DNA from: Microbacterium galbinum
Lineage (GTDB): Bacteria; Actinomycetota; Actinomycetes; Actinomycetales; Microbacteriaceae
DNA: 64,000 nt
Assembly: GCF_023091225.1 (NCBI RefSeq)
Contig: NZ_JAHWXM010000001.1
Location: forward strand, 372,001-436,000
Direction of reading: 5' to 3'
Made by a program: the position numbers and the translations under genes. The notes below the pieces were generated by a model. That model was not told the origin of the DNA, searched no databases, and was given only the letters and a program-made list of their open reading frames with translations. This document shows positions 25,833 through 33,992 of the stretch, in pieces (within the stretch, counting starts at the first letter, position 1; every line of letters starts with the position of its first letter).

Positions 25833-26893
25833 CGTCTTCTCGCTTCCTGGACGAGCAGCCAGACCAGGTAGACGCCGCCGAGGCAGACGGTGACGAGGCC
25901 GACCGGGATCTGGGTCGGGGCGAACAGCCGCTGCGCGAGCACATCGCTCGCGACCAGCAGCAGTGCGCCGAGAGCGGCGGATGCCGTGAGCGTGACGCTC
26001 GCCGAACCGGTGAGGCGGCGGGCGATCTGGGGTGCGGCGAGCGAGATGAAGGCGATCGGTCCCGCCATCGCCGTGACGACCGCGGTGAGTCCCACGCCGA
26101 GGATCACGAGCGTCAGACGCACCCCTCCGGTGCGCACCCCGAGGGCGGTCGCCGCGTCGTCGCCGAGCTCGAGCATGTGGAGACGATCGGCGAGCATCGC
26201 GACCGCGATCGCGATCGGGATGATCACGCACGCGGCGATGCCGACCTGCTCTGCCGTGATGAGGTTGAGCGAGCCGGCGCCCCAGGCGCTGGCGAGCAGG
26301 GCGACGTTCAGGTTCGCGTTGAGGACGATCCAGGTGTTCACCGAGGCGAGCATCGACGCGATTCCGATGCCGACGATGATGAGCCGGAACCCGGTGAACC
26401 CGCGGCGGAACGCCAGCAGGTACACGACCAGTGCCGTCGCGGTGCCGCCGACGAGCGCGGCGGCGGCGGTCGATGCGACGCTGACGCCGAACGTCGTGAT
26501 CACGATCAACGCGCCGGTGTAGGCCCCGGCGTCGAAGCCGATCACGTCGGGGCTGCCCAGAGGGTTGCGCGTGAGCGATTGGAAGATCGCGCCGCCGATG
26601 CCGAGCGCAGCGCCGAAGACGAGTGCGCCCAGCACTCGCGGGAGCCGCCACTCGATGATCACGAGCTCGGCCCGGGGTTCCCCGAAGCCGAGGAGCGTCG
26701 CGACGACCTCACCCGCACTGAAGACCGCGTCGCCCAGGGTGAGCGCGAACACGCCGATCGCGATCGCGAGCGCCGTGGCGGCGAGGGCGACGATCGTCGC
26801 CCGCACACCGATGCGTCGGGAGAAGAAGGACGTCTGCGGCGTGAAGACGCGGCGGCCGGCATCCACCGGCGCGGTCAGGAGGTCGGCGCTCAC
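25829..26893 (-). CDS. Siderophore-iron ABC transporter permease (FecCD family)
   Basis: A 354-residue inner-membrane permease with about nine to ten hydrophobic helices. FecCD family landmarks include RLPRVLGALVFGAALGIGGA, the NPLGSPDVIGFDAGA stretch, and a cytoplasmic coupling segment GPIAFISLAAPQIARRL. It forms the channel with the second permease encoded just upstream. Overlaps of 4 bases (ATGA) at both ends indicate tight translational coupling with its neighbours. Confidence 0.94.
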   Translation of the reverse strand: MSADLLTAPVDAGRRVFTPQTSFFSRRIGVRATIVALAATALAIAIGVFALTLGDAVFSAGEVVATLLGFGEPRAELVIIEWRLPRVLGALVFGAALGIGGAIFQSLTRNPLGSPDVIGFDAGAYTGALIVITTFGVSVASTAAAALVGGTATALVVYLLAFRRGFTGFRLIIVGIGIASMLASVNTWIVLNANLNVALLASAWGAGSLNLITAEQVGIAACVIIPIAIAVAMLADRLHMLELGDDAATALGVRTGGVRLTLVILGVGLTAVVTAMAGPIAFISLAAPQIARRLTGSASVTLTASAALGALLLVASDVLAQRLFAPTQIPVGLVTVCLGGVYLVWLLVQEARRR

Positions 26894-27918
26894 AGCCCGC
26901 TCACCTTCCGACGACGCACGAGGGCGATGAGGACCGGGGCGCCGATGACCGCCGTCACGACGGAGACGGGCAGCTCGCCCGTGCGGAGCACGAGCCGCCC
27001 CGCCACGTCTGCGGTGAGAAGCAGCAGCGGGGCGGCGAAGACAGTGCCGAGGAGGATCCAGCCCTGATGAGGCCCGACGAACCAGCGCACGGCGTGCGGC
27101 ACCATCAGGCCGACGAAGGCGATCGGACCGGCCGCGGCGGTGGCCGCACCGCAGAGCAGTGTCACCGCCACGATCGAGAGCACACGCGTGAGCGCGACAC
27201 GGGATCCGAGGGCGGTCGCGAGATCGTCGCCCAGCGCGAGAGCGTTGAGCGACGGCGCGAGGCAGAAGGCGAGGACGAGGCCGATGAACACGAAGGGCAG
27301 CACGGCGTAGACGTCCGAGGTGAGCGAGGTGAGCGAGCCCGCGTTCCAGCTGCGCATCCGGTCGAAGACGCTCGGGTTGAGGAGACCGATCGCCGCCACG
27401 ACGCCGCCCATCACGGCGCCGAGCGCGACACCGGACAACGTCATCCGCAACGGATCCGGGGCGGTGCGGCCTGCCGAACCGATCAGGTACACGAGGACCG
27501 TCGCCGCGATCGCGCCGGCGAACGAGAACCAGATGTATCCACTCGCGGCGCTCACGCCGAAGAAGGCGACGCCGATCACGACGCCCAGGCTCGCTCCCGC
27601 ATTCACCCCCAGGACGCCGGGATCGGCCAACGGGTTGCGGGTGAAGCCCTGGATCAGTGCTCCGGCGATGCCCAGCGCTGCGCCGACCGCGAGGCCGACG
27701 ATCGTGCGCGGGACGCGCATGCCCTGCACGATGGCCCCGGCGTCACCCGTGCCGACCGTGAGGCCGTGCCAGACGTCGGCCGGAGAGATCCGCTGCGAGC
27801 CGAACAGCACGCTCGCCACGCAGACGAGCGCGAGCGCGCCGGCGAGGAGGAGCACCACCAGGCCGCGGCGTGCCCCCGAAACCTGCGGTGCTCTCTCCTC
27901 GACGAGCGTCGAGGTCAT
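26890..27918 (-). CDS. Siderophore-iron ABC transporter permease (FecCD family)
   Basis: A 342-residue permease, paralogous to its neighbour. Landmarks are RVPRTIVGLAVGAALGIAGA, NPLADPGVLGVNAGASLGVV and GPIAFVGLMVPHAVRW. The start ATG 27918 is chosen because GAGGTG precedes it by 6 bases and the protein then starts shortly before the first helix. The two permeases probably form a heterodimer fed by the binding protein of the same operon. Confidence 0.94.
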   Translation of the reverse strand: MTSTLVEERAPQVSGARRGLVVLLLAGALALVCVASVLFGSQRISPADVWHGLTVGTGDAGAIVQGMRVPRTIVGLAVGAALGIAGALIQGFTRNPLADPGVLGVNAGASLGVVIGVAFFGVSAASGYIWFSFAGAIAATVLVYLIGSAGRTAPDPLRMTLSGVALGAVMGGVVAAIGLLNPSVFDRMRSWNAGSLTSLTSDVYAVLPFVFIGLVLAFCLAPSLNALALGDDLATALGSRVALTRVLSIVAVTLLCGAATAAAGPIAFVGLMVPHAVRWFVGPHQGWILLGTVFAAPLLLLTADVAGRLVLRTGELPVSVVTAVIGAPVLIALVRRRKVSGL

Positions 27919-27928
27919 ACCGCGCACC

Positions 27929-28819
27929 TCACAGCCCGAGCTTCTCCAGCTCAGCGTCGTAGGCGTCCTCGATCTCCTCCTCGGAGCGGCCGTCGTCATT
28001 CCACATCGCCATGAGTCGCGCGTGGGTGCCCTCGTCGAGGGATTCGTAGCGCTCCCGCCAGGCTTCGGCGTTCTCGGTCCAGTAGCCGAGGACCTTGTAG
28101 TCGGTCGCCGGGAGCTTCAGGTCGTGGCGGAGGTGCTTGCGCACGCCGCGCGTGGCCTTCGTCTCACCGGCGACCCAGACGTACCCGCGCCCCGTCGGAA
28201 GCTCGGCCGCGCGCAGGATCTCCTCGATGCGCGTGGGACCGTGCCCGTTGCCGCCGTGCACCCAGTGCAGCTCCACTCCGTCCGGGGTGGTCAGGGACAG
28301 CTCGTCCTCGGCCGTCGCGACCTCGACGACCACGCGGGTACGGACGCCGCTCGGCGCGTTCTCGGCGAGGCGAGCGGCCGCCGGCAGGCCGGTGGCGTCG
28401 GCGATCAGAAGCTGCCACTCGATGTCGGCGGGGGCCGCGTAGAGCGCCTTCGGCGTGTTGACCCCGAGCACGTCACCCGGCTGGGCGCGCAGGGCCCACG
28501 CCGCCGCGATCCCCCCGTCGTGCACGACGAAGTCGATGGTGAGCTCGCGCGCCGCGGCATCCCAGTCCCGCACCGTGTACGTGCGCATCGGGGCCGGATC
28601 CACACCCTCCGGGAAGTCCCAGTAGCCGTCGTCGGTCGGGAACGGCAGGTTCGGCTCGATCTGCCCCTCGGTCGGGAAGAAGACGCGGAAGTACTCATCG
28701 CCCACCCCGGTGGTCACGAATCCATCGAGACCTTCGCCCCCGAAGACGATCCGCATCATGCCCGGGCTCAGCCGTTCGACGCGCTGCACCACGATGCGGT
28801 GCACGAGGTTGACGGTCAT
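27929..28819 (-). CDS. Siderophore-interacting protein (ferric-siderophore reductase)
   Basis: A 296-residue FAD-binding oxidoreductase of the ViuB/SIP family, which reduces imported ferric siderophores in the cytoplasm to release Fe(II). The flavin motif appears as PAPMRTYTVRDWD, followed by DFVVHDGGIAAAWA (family signature). The C-terminal domain has YVWVAGETKATRGVRKHLR, typical of NAD(P)H contact in SIPs. The ATG (28819) overlaps the stop of the binding-protein gene (ATGA). Its place inside a siderophore ABC operon supports the function. Confidence 0.93.
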   Translation of the reverse strand: MTVNLVHRIVVQRVERLSPGMMRIVFGGEGLDGFVTTGVGDEYFRVFFPTEGQIEPNLPFPTDDGYWDFPEGVDPAPMRTYTVRDWDAAARELTIDFVVHDGGIAAAWALRAQPGDVLGVNTPKALYAAPADIEWQLLIADATGLPAAARLAENAPSGVRTRVVVEVATAEDELSLTTPDGVELHWVHGGNGHGPTRIEEILRAAELPTGRGYVWVAGETKATRGVRKHLRHDLKLPATDYKVLGYWTENAEAWRERYESLDEGTHARLMAMWNDDGRSEEEIEDAYDAELEKLGL

Positions 28820-29781
28820 CCGAGGAGCGCCTTCTCGACGACGGTGAGGAACGCGTCCATGCCGCTGGGGGAGCCGTAGATCATCTCGTAGTTGTAGGGG
28901 TAGTACTCGCCGCTCTGGACGAACGAGAGGTTCTGCCAGATCGCGTTCTGCTGCAGGGCCTCGTCCTCCTCGACCCAGACGGTGCCATCCTCTTCGGCTC
29001 CGGTGAACACGACGTCGATGCCCTCGAGCTGTCCGAGCTGCTCGGGGCTCAGTTCCGCGTACTCGTCGCTCGCGGGCAGGCCGTCCTCCGTCGCGTTCAT
29101 CAGGGGCGCCATCTCCAGACCGAGGTCGGCGAAGACGAGGCAGGGCACGCCGTAGCAGGACGTCGTGACCTGACCGTCCCAGTAGCCGACGTCTGCGACG
29201 ACGGGGTGGATGTCGGCGGCGTCGAGGCGGGAGCGGATGTCGGCGATGCGGGCCTCGTACTGGTCGACCCACTCCTGCCACTGCTCCTCGCGTCCGAGAT
29301 CGGTCGCGGCCTTCGCGACGACGTCTCGCCAGTCGCCCCCGTCGAATGCGTTGTACGTGTAGGTCGGTGCGATCTTCTGGAGCTGCCCGTCGAGGTCTTC
29401 CTCGTAGCCGAGGCCGCTGAGGATGAAGTCCGGTTCGGCCTCGAGCACGGCCTCCAGGTTGAACTCCGGGAAGTTCCCGAAGGTCTCCAGCCCCTCCAGT
29501 TCCTCTTGAGGGAAGAAGTCGGGGAAGGCCGTGAAGTCGTCGCGGATCGGCTGTGTGCCGGCGAGGTCGAAACCGAGCGTGATGAGGATGTCGAGGTCGG
29601 TCGTGTAGAAGCCGAGTGCCGCCGTCGGCTCGGCCGGGATCGTGATGTCGACGCCGGTCGGAGTCGTGAGCTCCACCGTGTCGTCCGCGGTGGAGGAGCC
29701 GCCGGCGGAGGAAGCGGCGCACGAGGTCAGGAGAAGGCAGGTCGCTGCGAGCGCGACGAGGGACACGGGCGTGGAGCGCAT
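28816..29781 (-). CDS. Iron-siderophore ABC transporter substrate-binding lipoprotein
   Basis: A 321-residue periplasmic-binding-type lipoprotein. The signal peptide ends in the lipobox LLTSC (Cys21), so it is anchored outside the membrane. The mature part has the FepB/FecB-like two-lobe fold with a rigid backbone helix (about 140-170). It should deliver a ferric siderophore, of unknown chemistry, to the two permeases. It is the first gene of the transporter operon, downstream of an IdeR/DtxR-like box at 38-59 bases. The start ATG 29781 was chosen by the signal peptide. Confidence 0.9.
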   Translation of the reverse strand: MRSTPVSLVALAATCLLLTSCAASSAGGSSTADDTVELTTPTGVDITIPAEPTAALGFYTTDLDILITLGFDLAGTQPIRDDFTAFPDFFPQEELEGLETFGNFPEFNLEAVLEAEPDFILSGLGYEEDLDGQLQKIAPTYTYNAFDGGDWRDVVAKAATDLGREEQWQEWVDQYEARIADIRSRLDAADIHPVVADVGYWDGQVTTSCYGVPCLVFADLGLEMAPLMNATEDGLPASDEYAELSPEQLGQLEGIDVVFTGAEEDGTVWVEEDEALQQNAIWQNLSFVQSGEYYPYNYEMIYGSPSGMDAFLTVVEKALLG

Positions 29782-29818
29782 GGGAGGGTCTTCCGGAAGA
29801 GGATCGGGGAGCCGGGGC

Positions 29819-29840
29819 TTAGGTAAGGCTCGGCTTACCC
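29819..29840. promoter_or_regulatory. IdeR/DtxR-like iron box upstream of the siderophore operon
   Basis: TTAGGTAAGGCTCGGCTTA matches the consensus TTAGGTTAGGCTAACCTAA-type box at 13 of 19 positions. It also holds a GGTAAG-N6-CTTACC palindrome (29822-29839). It lies 38 bases before the binding-protein start. Iron-dependent repression is expected. Confidence 0.6.
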
Positions 29841-29886
29841 AGTATGGATCCGTCCGATGTCGCGGAGATGCCACACCGTGTCGAGG

Positions 29887-30675
29887 TCACGCCGACTTCG
29901 CGGAATCCTCGTCGCGTCGCGCGGCGTACTCGCCGGGCGTGCGCCCGACTTCCCGGCGGAAGGCCTGCACGAACGCACTCGGCGTCGCGTAGCCGGAGCG
30001 CCGGCTCACGTGCGCGACCGTGTAGTCGGCGGAGAGCCACTCGATGGCGCGGCGCATGCGTGCTCGGGTGCGCCAGGTGGAGAAGCTCAGGCCGGTCTCG
30101 GCGACGAACAGGCGCGAGAGGTTCCGCGCGCTGGCGCCCACGTGATGCCCCCACTCCTCGATCGAGCGATCGTCGGCGGGGTCGGAGAGCAGCGCCTCGG
30201 CGATCGCTCGGGTACGCAGGTCGAGGGGGAGGGGAAGGTCGACGACGGATGCTTCGACGGGTTCGAGCAGGCTGACCACGAGTTCCTCCGCATGCAGGCG
30301 CGGTCCCGCAGCGAGGTACGGCGGAGCCTCGAGTCGGTCGAGCACGGCGCGCATCACGTCGGGCAGGGCGACCGCGGTCGTGCGCGGCGAGGGGGAGGCG
30401 ATGTCGCCGTCGATGAAGGTGCAGCGGAACGAGGTGCCGGCCGCGGCGATCACGCGATGGGACGTCTCGGCGGGAATCCAGAGACCCTGCGTGGCGGGGA
30501 TGGCGAAGTGTCCGTGCTCGGTCTCGGCGGTGAGAACGCCTCGCGCCCCCCAGAGCAGTTCGTGACGATCGGGGTGGGTGTGGGTGTCCCAAGCGGCCCC
30601 GTCGACCACGTCGAACTCGTTCGTTCCGATGCGCCAGACGACGCTCTCCTCGGAGTCGGTATCGGTGAGCGACAT
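29887..30675 (-). CDS. AraC family transcriptional regulator
   Basis: A 262-residue regulator. The N-terminal half resembles a cupin ligand domain (DTHTHPDRHELLWGARG, IPATQGLWIPAETSHRV). The C-terminal half has two helix-turn-helix motifs, the second reading VAHVSRRSGYATPSAFVQAF. It is transcribed toward the siderophore operon, 105 bases upstream. An IdeR-like box precedes its own start. It is probably an activator of siderophore uptake, but that is inference from position. The start ATG follows GGAGG. Confidence 0.88.
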   Translation of the reverse strand: MSLTDTDSEESVVWRIGTNEFDVVDGAAWDTHTHPDRHELLWGARGVLTAETEHGHFAIPATQGLWIPAETSHRVIAAAGTSFRCTFIDGDIASPSPRTTAVALPDVMRAVLDRLEAPPYLAAGPRLHAEELVVSLLEPVEASVVDLPLPLDLRTRAIAEALLSDPADDRSIEEWGHHVGASARNLSRLFVAETGLSFSTWRTRARMRRAIEWLSADYTVAHVSRRSGYATPSAFVQAFRREVGRTPGEYAARRDEDSAKSA

Positions 30676-30705
30676 GAAGCCTCCGCTTGCCTTCCCGTGG
30701 GCAGA

Positions 30706-30724
30706 TTAGGACACCCTAAGTTAG
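30706..30724. promoter_or_regulatory. IdeR/DtxR-like iron box upstream of the AraC gene
   Basis: TTAGGACACCCTAAGTTAG carries the TTAGG-N4-CCTAA symmetric core and matches the 19-base box at 13 positions. It lies 31 bases before the AraC start codon. Confidence 0.6.
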
Positions 30725-30765
30725 CACGGCGCTCGTCTCGCCGAGGGGGCGGGGCGGAACGAAGA

Positions 30766-30797
30766 AGCCCCGCTCCGTCGAGGCGACGTGCGGGGCT
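30766..30797 (-). terminator. Terminator behind the tRNA-Val(CAC) gene
   Basis: On the minus strand AGCCCCGC pairs with GCGGGGCT and is followed by TCTTCGTT, 9 bases after the tRNA 3' end. Confidence 0.7.
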
Positions 30798-30805
30798 GTG
30801 ATGTG

Positions 30806-30878
30806 TGGGCGATACCGGACTCGAACCGATGACCTCTTCCGTGTGAAGGAAGCGCGCTACCAACTGCGCCAATCGCCC
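30806..30878 (-). tRNA. tRNA-Val (anticodon CAC)
   Basis: The minus strand folds into a 73-base cloverleaf: acceptor GGGCGAT/ATCGCCC, D-arm GCGC/GCGC, anticodon arm CTTCC-TTCACAC-GGAAG with anticodon CAC (reads GUG), and a TTCGAGT T-loop. The discriminator base is A and CCA is not encoded. Confidence 0.95.
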
Positions 30879-30967
30879 ATGACCCAGGGGGTCGAGAAAC
30901 GATACTACCGGACGCGCGCGGGCCGTGATGACCATCCGGCGAGACACGCGCGAGATTCGCTTCCGGT

Positions 30968-30996
30968 TTGGACAGTCGCGGATCATCGGCTAATGT
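30968..30996 (+). promoter_or_regulatory. Promoter of the Gly-Cys-Val tRNA cluster
   Basis: TTGGAC (30968-30973) and TAATGT (30991-30996) are separated by 17 bases and lie 33 bases before the tRNA-Gly gene. This fits a housekeeping sigma promoter. Confidence 0.65.
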
Positions 30997-31029
30997 TTCA
31001 TAAGTGCCCGGGACAACCGGGAACGAAAT

Positions 31030-31102
31030 GCGGATGTAGCGCAGTTGGTAGCGCACAACCTTGCCAAGGTTGGGGTCGCGAGTTCGAGTCTCGTCATCCG
31101 CT
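31030..31102 (+). tRNA. tRNA-Gly (anticodon GCC)
   Basis: A 73-base cloverleaf: acceptor GCGGATG/CATCCGC, anticodon arm CAACC-TTGCCAA-GGTTG with anticodon GCC, and T-loop TTCGAGT. First of three plus-strand tRNA genes. Confidence 0.96.
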
Positions 31103-31156
31103 CGAGTGCAGAGGGTCTTCTTCGGAAGGCCTTCCGCACGTGGGGTCAATCCACAC

Positions 31157-31227
31157 GGTGGCGTGGCCGAGCGGCTAGGCACCGGCCTGCAAAGCCGTTT
31201 ACACGGGTTCGAATCCCGTCGCCACCT
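31157..31227 (+). tRNA. tRNA-Cys (anticodon GCA)
   Basis: A 71-base cloverleaf: acceptor GGTGGCG/CGCCACC, anticodon loop CTGCAAA with anticodon GCA, and T-arm CGGG-TTCGAAT-CCCG. The outermost anticodon-stem pair is C-T as read; the other four pairs are canonical. Confidence 0.93.
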
Positions 31228-31253
31228 CACTGAGAACTGAATAGCCTTCATAG

Positions 31254-31325
31254 GCGCGATTGGCGCAGCGGTAGCGCGCTTCCCTGACACGGAAGAGGTC
31301 ACTGGTTCGATCCCAGTATCGCGCA
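31254..31325 (+). tRNA. tRNA-Val (anticodon GAC)
   Basis: A 72-base cloverleaf: acceptor GCGCGAT/ATCGCGC, anticodon arm CTTCC-CTGACAC-GGAAG with anticodon GAC, and T-loop TTCGATC. The body closely resembles the CAC isoacceptor on the other strand. Confidence 0.95.
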
Positions 31326-31332
31326 CACCACA

Positions 31333-31366
31333 GAAGAAGCCCCCGGAGAGATCCGGGGGCTTCTTC
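31333..31366. terminator. Strong bidirectional terminator after the tRNA cluster
   Basis: GAAGAAGCCCCCGGA pairs perfectly over 15 bp with 31352-31366 across a GAGA loop, with T-rich ends on both strands. It can end the tRNA transcript and, from the other side, the surface-glycan operon whose last gene stops at 31398. Confidence 0.9.
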
Positions 31367-31397
31367 GTTTCTGCGTCGGGCCGACCGACGCGCCCCG

Positions 31398-32189
31398 TCA
31401 GGGGCGCACGGGCGGGAGCATCCGATGCGACAGTGCCCGCACCGAGCGCAGCTTCCTCCCATGGCGGAGGAAGAGCGCGAGTGCGGTGAGACGTCGCCGC
31501 AGTCCCCACCAGGTCACCAGCGACAGCGACTCCGTCACGATCGCTCCGCTCATCTTCGACTCGCCGTGCACGCGCTCGACGAAGGTGATCGGAACCTCGA
31601 CGACGCGCAGGCCGCGCTCCAACGCGCGCCACAGCAGATCGACCTGGAAGCAGTACCCCTGCGAGGCGACGTGGAGCAGATCGATCCGTCGCAACGCGGC
31701 GGCGCTGAAGACGCGGTAGCCGCCCGTCGAGTCGCGTACGTCGATCCCAAGCGCCAACCGCGCGTAGAGATTGCCGCCTCGACTGAGGATCTCGCGATGG
31801 CGCGACCAGTTGACGACCTCACCTCCCGGTACCCAGCGTGAGCCGAGGACGAGATCGTGGTCGATGAGCTGATCGACGAGCTTGGGCAGCTCTTCGGGAC
31901 GATGCGACCCGTCGGCGTCCATCTCGACCAGGGCCCAGTAGTCCCGTTCGAGTCCCCAGGCGAAGCCCGCGAGATACGCGCCACCCAGACCGTTCTTCTC
32001 GGTACGGTGCAGGACGTGCACCTCCGAGTGGCGGGTCGCGAGGGCATCCGCGAGGTCGCCCGTCCCGTCGGGGGAGGCATCGTCGACGATCAGGATGTCG
32101 GCATCGGCCGCCGCCAGCACGCGACCGACGATCGACTCGATGTTCTCGATCTCGTTGAAGGTCGGGATGATGACCAGGGTCTCGTTCAC
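31398..32189 (-). CDS. Polyprenol monophosphomannose synthase
   Basis: A 263-residue family 2 glycosyltransferase close to actinobacterial Ppm1 and archaeal/eukaryotic dolichol-phosphate mannose synthase. It transfers mannose from GDP-mannose to a polyprenyl phosphate on the cytoplasmic side of the membrane. Motifs include IIPTFNEIENI at the start, LIVDDASPDGTGD, the metal-binding EMDADGSHRPEELP and the DSTGGYRVF acceptor segment. No C-terminal membrane domain is present, as in soluble DPM1 forms. It is the last gene of the operon, 19 bases after the sortase-like gene. The start is GTG 32189. Its product would feed the GT39-like enzyme encoded upstream. Confidence 0.9.
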   Translation of the reverse strand: MNETLVIIPTFNEIENIESIVGRVLAAADADILIVDDASPDGTGDLADALATRHSEVHVLHRTEKNGLGGAYLAGFAWGLERDYWALVEMDADGSHRPEELPKLVDQLIDHDLVLGSRWVPGGEVVNWSRHREILSRGGNLYARLALGIDVRDSTGGYRVFSAAALRRIDLLHVASQGYCFQVDLLWRALERGLRVVEVPITFVERVHGESKMSGAIVTESLSLVTWWGLRRRLTALALFLRHGRKLRSVRALSHRMLPPVRP

Positions 32190-32208
32190 GGTGTGTCCTT
32201 TCGAGGGG

Positions 32209-32835
32209 TCAACGGCGGAGTTCGGCGAAGACGATGAGGTTGTCGAGGTAGTGACCCGTTGACGAGTCGAACACCCCGCCGCAGGTGATCAAACGCAGTT
32301 CGGGGGTCGGGACGTTGCTGTAGACGGATGCCGTCGGGAACTCGGCCTTCGCGGATTGAGCCGTACCGGTGACCGAGAAGGTCAGCGCGGCACCGTCCGA
32401 GAGGGTGACGACGATCTCGTCGCCGGCGACCAGGTCGCCGATGGCGACGAACACCGCGGGGGCGCTGGGGGAGTCGACGTGCCCGGCGATGATCGCGGGT
32501 CCGATGGCCCCGGGGACGACGCCCTCGGCGTACCAGCCGGCCATGTCGTAGTCGACCGGCGCCCCCAGACGTCCCTCGGAGTCGAGCGCGAGGTCCTCCA
32601 GCGTCGTATCGACGCCGATGGCCGGAATCTGGACGCGTATCGGAACGGCATCCGCGGCGTGCATCTCGGGCTCGGCCGGATCCTGCAGCTCTCCCGCCGA
32701 GAAGGATCCGTCGTTCGCCGACGGCGTGGTTGCGGGCTCGGTCGGTTCCCCGGGCGCCCCGCATGCGCTCAGCGCGAGCGCGAGCACCACGGCGCCCGCG
32801 GCCGCGAGCACGTTCCACGTGCGGAGCCGACGCAT
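32209..32835 (-). CDS. Class F sortase-like lipoprotein
   Basis: A 208-residue exported protein. A basic N-terminus and hydrophobic stretch end in the lipobox LSAC (Cys25). The sortase domain (about 65-206) has AIIAGHVDSPSAPAVF with His119 and LITCGGVF with Cys185, as in class F sortases of actinomycetes. After Cys185 no arginine occurs until the final two residues, so the usual third catalytic residue is not where family knowledge places it. The ATG overlaps the upstream GH8 stop by one base. It might link a protein or glycan to the cell surface; no LPXTG-type substrate is encoded nearby. Confidence 0.83.
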   Translation of the reverse strand: MRRLRTWNVLAAAGAVVLALALSACGAPGEPTEPATTPSANDGSFSAGELQDPAEPEMHAADAVPIRVQIPAIGVDTTLEDLALDSEGRLGAPVDYDMAGWYAEGVVPGAIGPAIIAGHVDSPSAPAVFVAIGDLVAGDEIVVTLSDGAALTFSVTGTAQSAKAEFPTASVYSNVPTPELRLITCGGVFDSSTGHYLDNLIVFAELRR

Positions 32836-33992
32836 CAGGCCGCCCGCTTTCCGCACCCGCCGAGGGAATCGTCGCTGAGCATCGCCGTCGACAGCATCAC
32901 CCACGCGTTGCCGTAGTACGTCGGATACTCGGCCGACAGTTGGGCAGCCTTCTCGAGATCGAGGGTCGCCGCCACATCGTCACCGGATGCATACGCGGAT
33001 GCCGCCCGAGCGGTGTACCCGAAGGCCGATTCCTCGGAGGCGAGTGATCCACCGCCCAGGTCGAGTCGCGACGACAGCTCGCTCTCGCGATCGAGGGTCG
33101 TCAACGGCAGCGCGGCCAGCGCGACATCGCTCGCGGTGCACGACTCGGCGTAGCGCAGCATGAGGCGGGGCGCATCGAAGGCGTACTGCACGGGGTCGCC
33201 CTCGCCGAGCGGGCCCGGCATTGGTTCGATGAGCCCGTCGACGTGGACCTGCGCCCAGTCGGGCGGGAGATCGGTCGCGGTCAGGATCTCGTCGGTCACG
33301 GAAGCACTTCCCGCCTGCAGCTCATCCCACCGGGGGTCGCCCGTCGCCGCTCTGAGCACCTCGTAGGCCACGGGGGAGGCGTAGCTCGGGTTGTATGCGT
33401 ACGGTTCGCGCTCTGCGGCCCAGAGTCCGGGCAACAGGATGCGACCACGTTCGGTGACCACTGTCATCCGATCAGCGATGACCGTCGCCAGATCGACGCC
33501 ATCCTCGCGCAGGTCGTCGCGTCCGAATCTGTCACCGGCGAGGACGAGCGCCCGGGCGGCGTCGAGGTCGGCATCCGAGGCCGGTTCGTCGTCGACGATG
33601 GCTCCGTCGTCCCATCGCCAGGCCATCAGCCCGTCGGAACGGACGAGTTCGTCCTGCGTCCACGCCCAGATCTCATCGAACCGCTGTTCGTCGTCGGCGA
33701 TGACCGCGGCGAACAGGCCGTAGGCCTGTCCTTCGCTGACGGTGTCGCCGCCCTCGTCGTGCCGGACGACGCGCCCGTCCTCGACCCATTCGTCGAGGAA
33801 CGAGGTCGCGAGTTCCGCGGCGTCGAGCTCGGGCGCTTCTGCTCCGTCGGCCGGGAGAGGCGTGGACGTCGCCTCGGTGTCGGACGCCGGAGGCCCGTGA
33901 TCGGACGAACTCAGCCCGATGGCGAGTGCTGCGGTGCCGGCGGTCACGACGACGGCACCCGCTGCGATGCCGACCAGTGCGGAGCGGCGCAT
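32835..33992 (-). CDS. Glycoside hydrolase family 8-like protein
   Basis: A 385-residue protein with one N-terminal signal/anchor helix (about 5-27), a Pro/Ala/Glu-rich linker, then an alpha-barrel-like domain resembling GH8 endoglucanases (cellulase/BcsZ/chitosanase family). The general-acid region reads VSEGQAYGLFAAV with Glu87. The conserved ASDADLDAA with Asp140/Asp142 follows, with MAWRWDDG before it. It is likely to cut a beta-1,4-linked glycan outside the cell. The start and stop overlap both neighbours by one base (TGATG). A GH8 next to a processive GT2 mirrors bacterial cellulose loci. Confidence 0.8.
   Translation of the reverse strand: MRRSALVGIAAGAVVVTAGTAALAIGLSSSDHGPPASDTEATSTPLPADGAEAPELDAAELATSFLDEWVEDGRVVRHDEGGDTVSEGQAYGLFAAVIADDEQRFDEIWAWTQDELVRSDGLMAWRWDDGAIVDDEPASDADLDAARALVLAGDRFGRDDLREDGVDLATVIADRMTVVTERGRILLPGLWAAEREPYAYNPSYASPVAYEVLRAATGDPRWDELQAGSASVTDEILTATDLPPDWAQVHVDGLIEPMPGPLGEGDPVQYAFDAPRLMLRYAESCTASDVALAALPLTTLDRESELSSRLDLGGGSLASEESAFGYTARAASAYASGDDVAATLDLEKAAQLSAEYPTYYGNAWVMLSTAMLSDDSLGGCGKRAA

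Noticed and set aside
30798..31233. Small open frames across the tRNA genes
   Set aside because: They coincide with the four tRNA cloverleaves and have no ribosome binding sites or protein-like composition.
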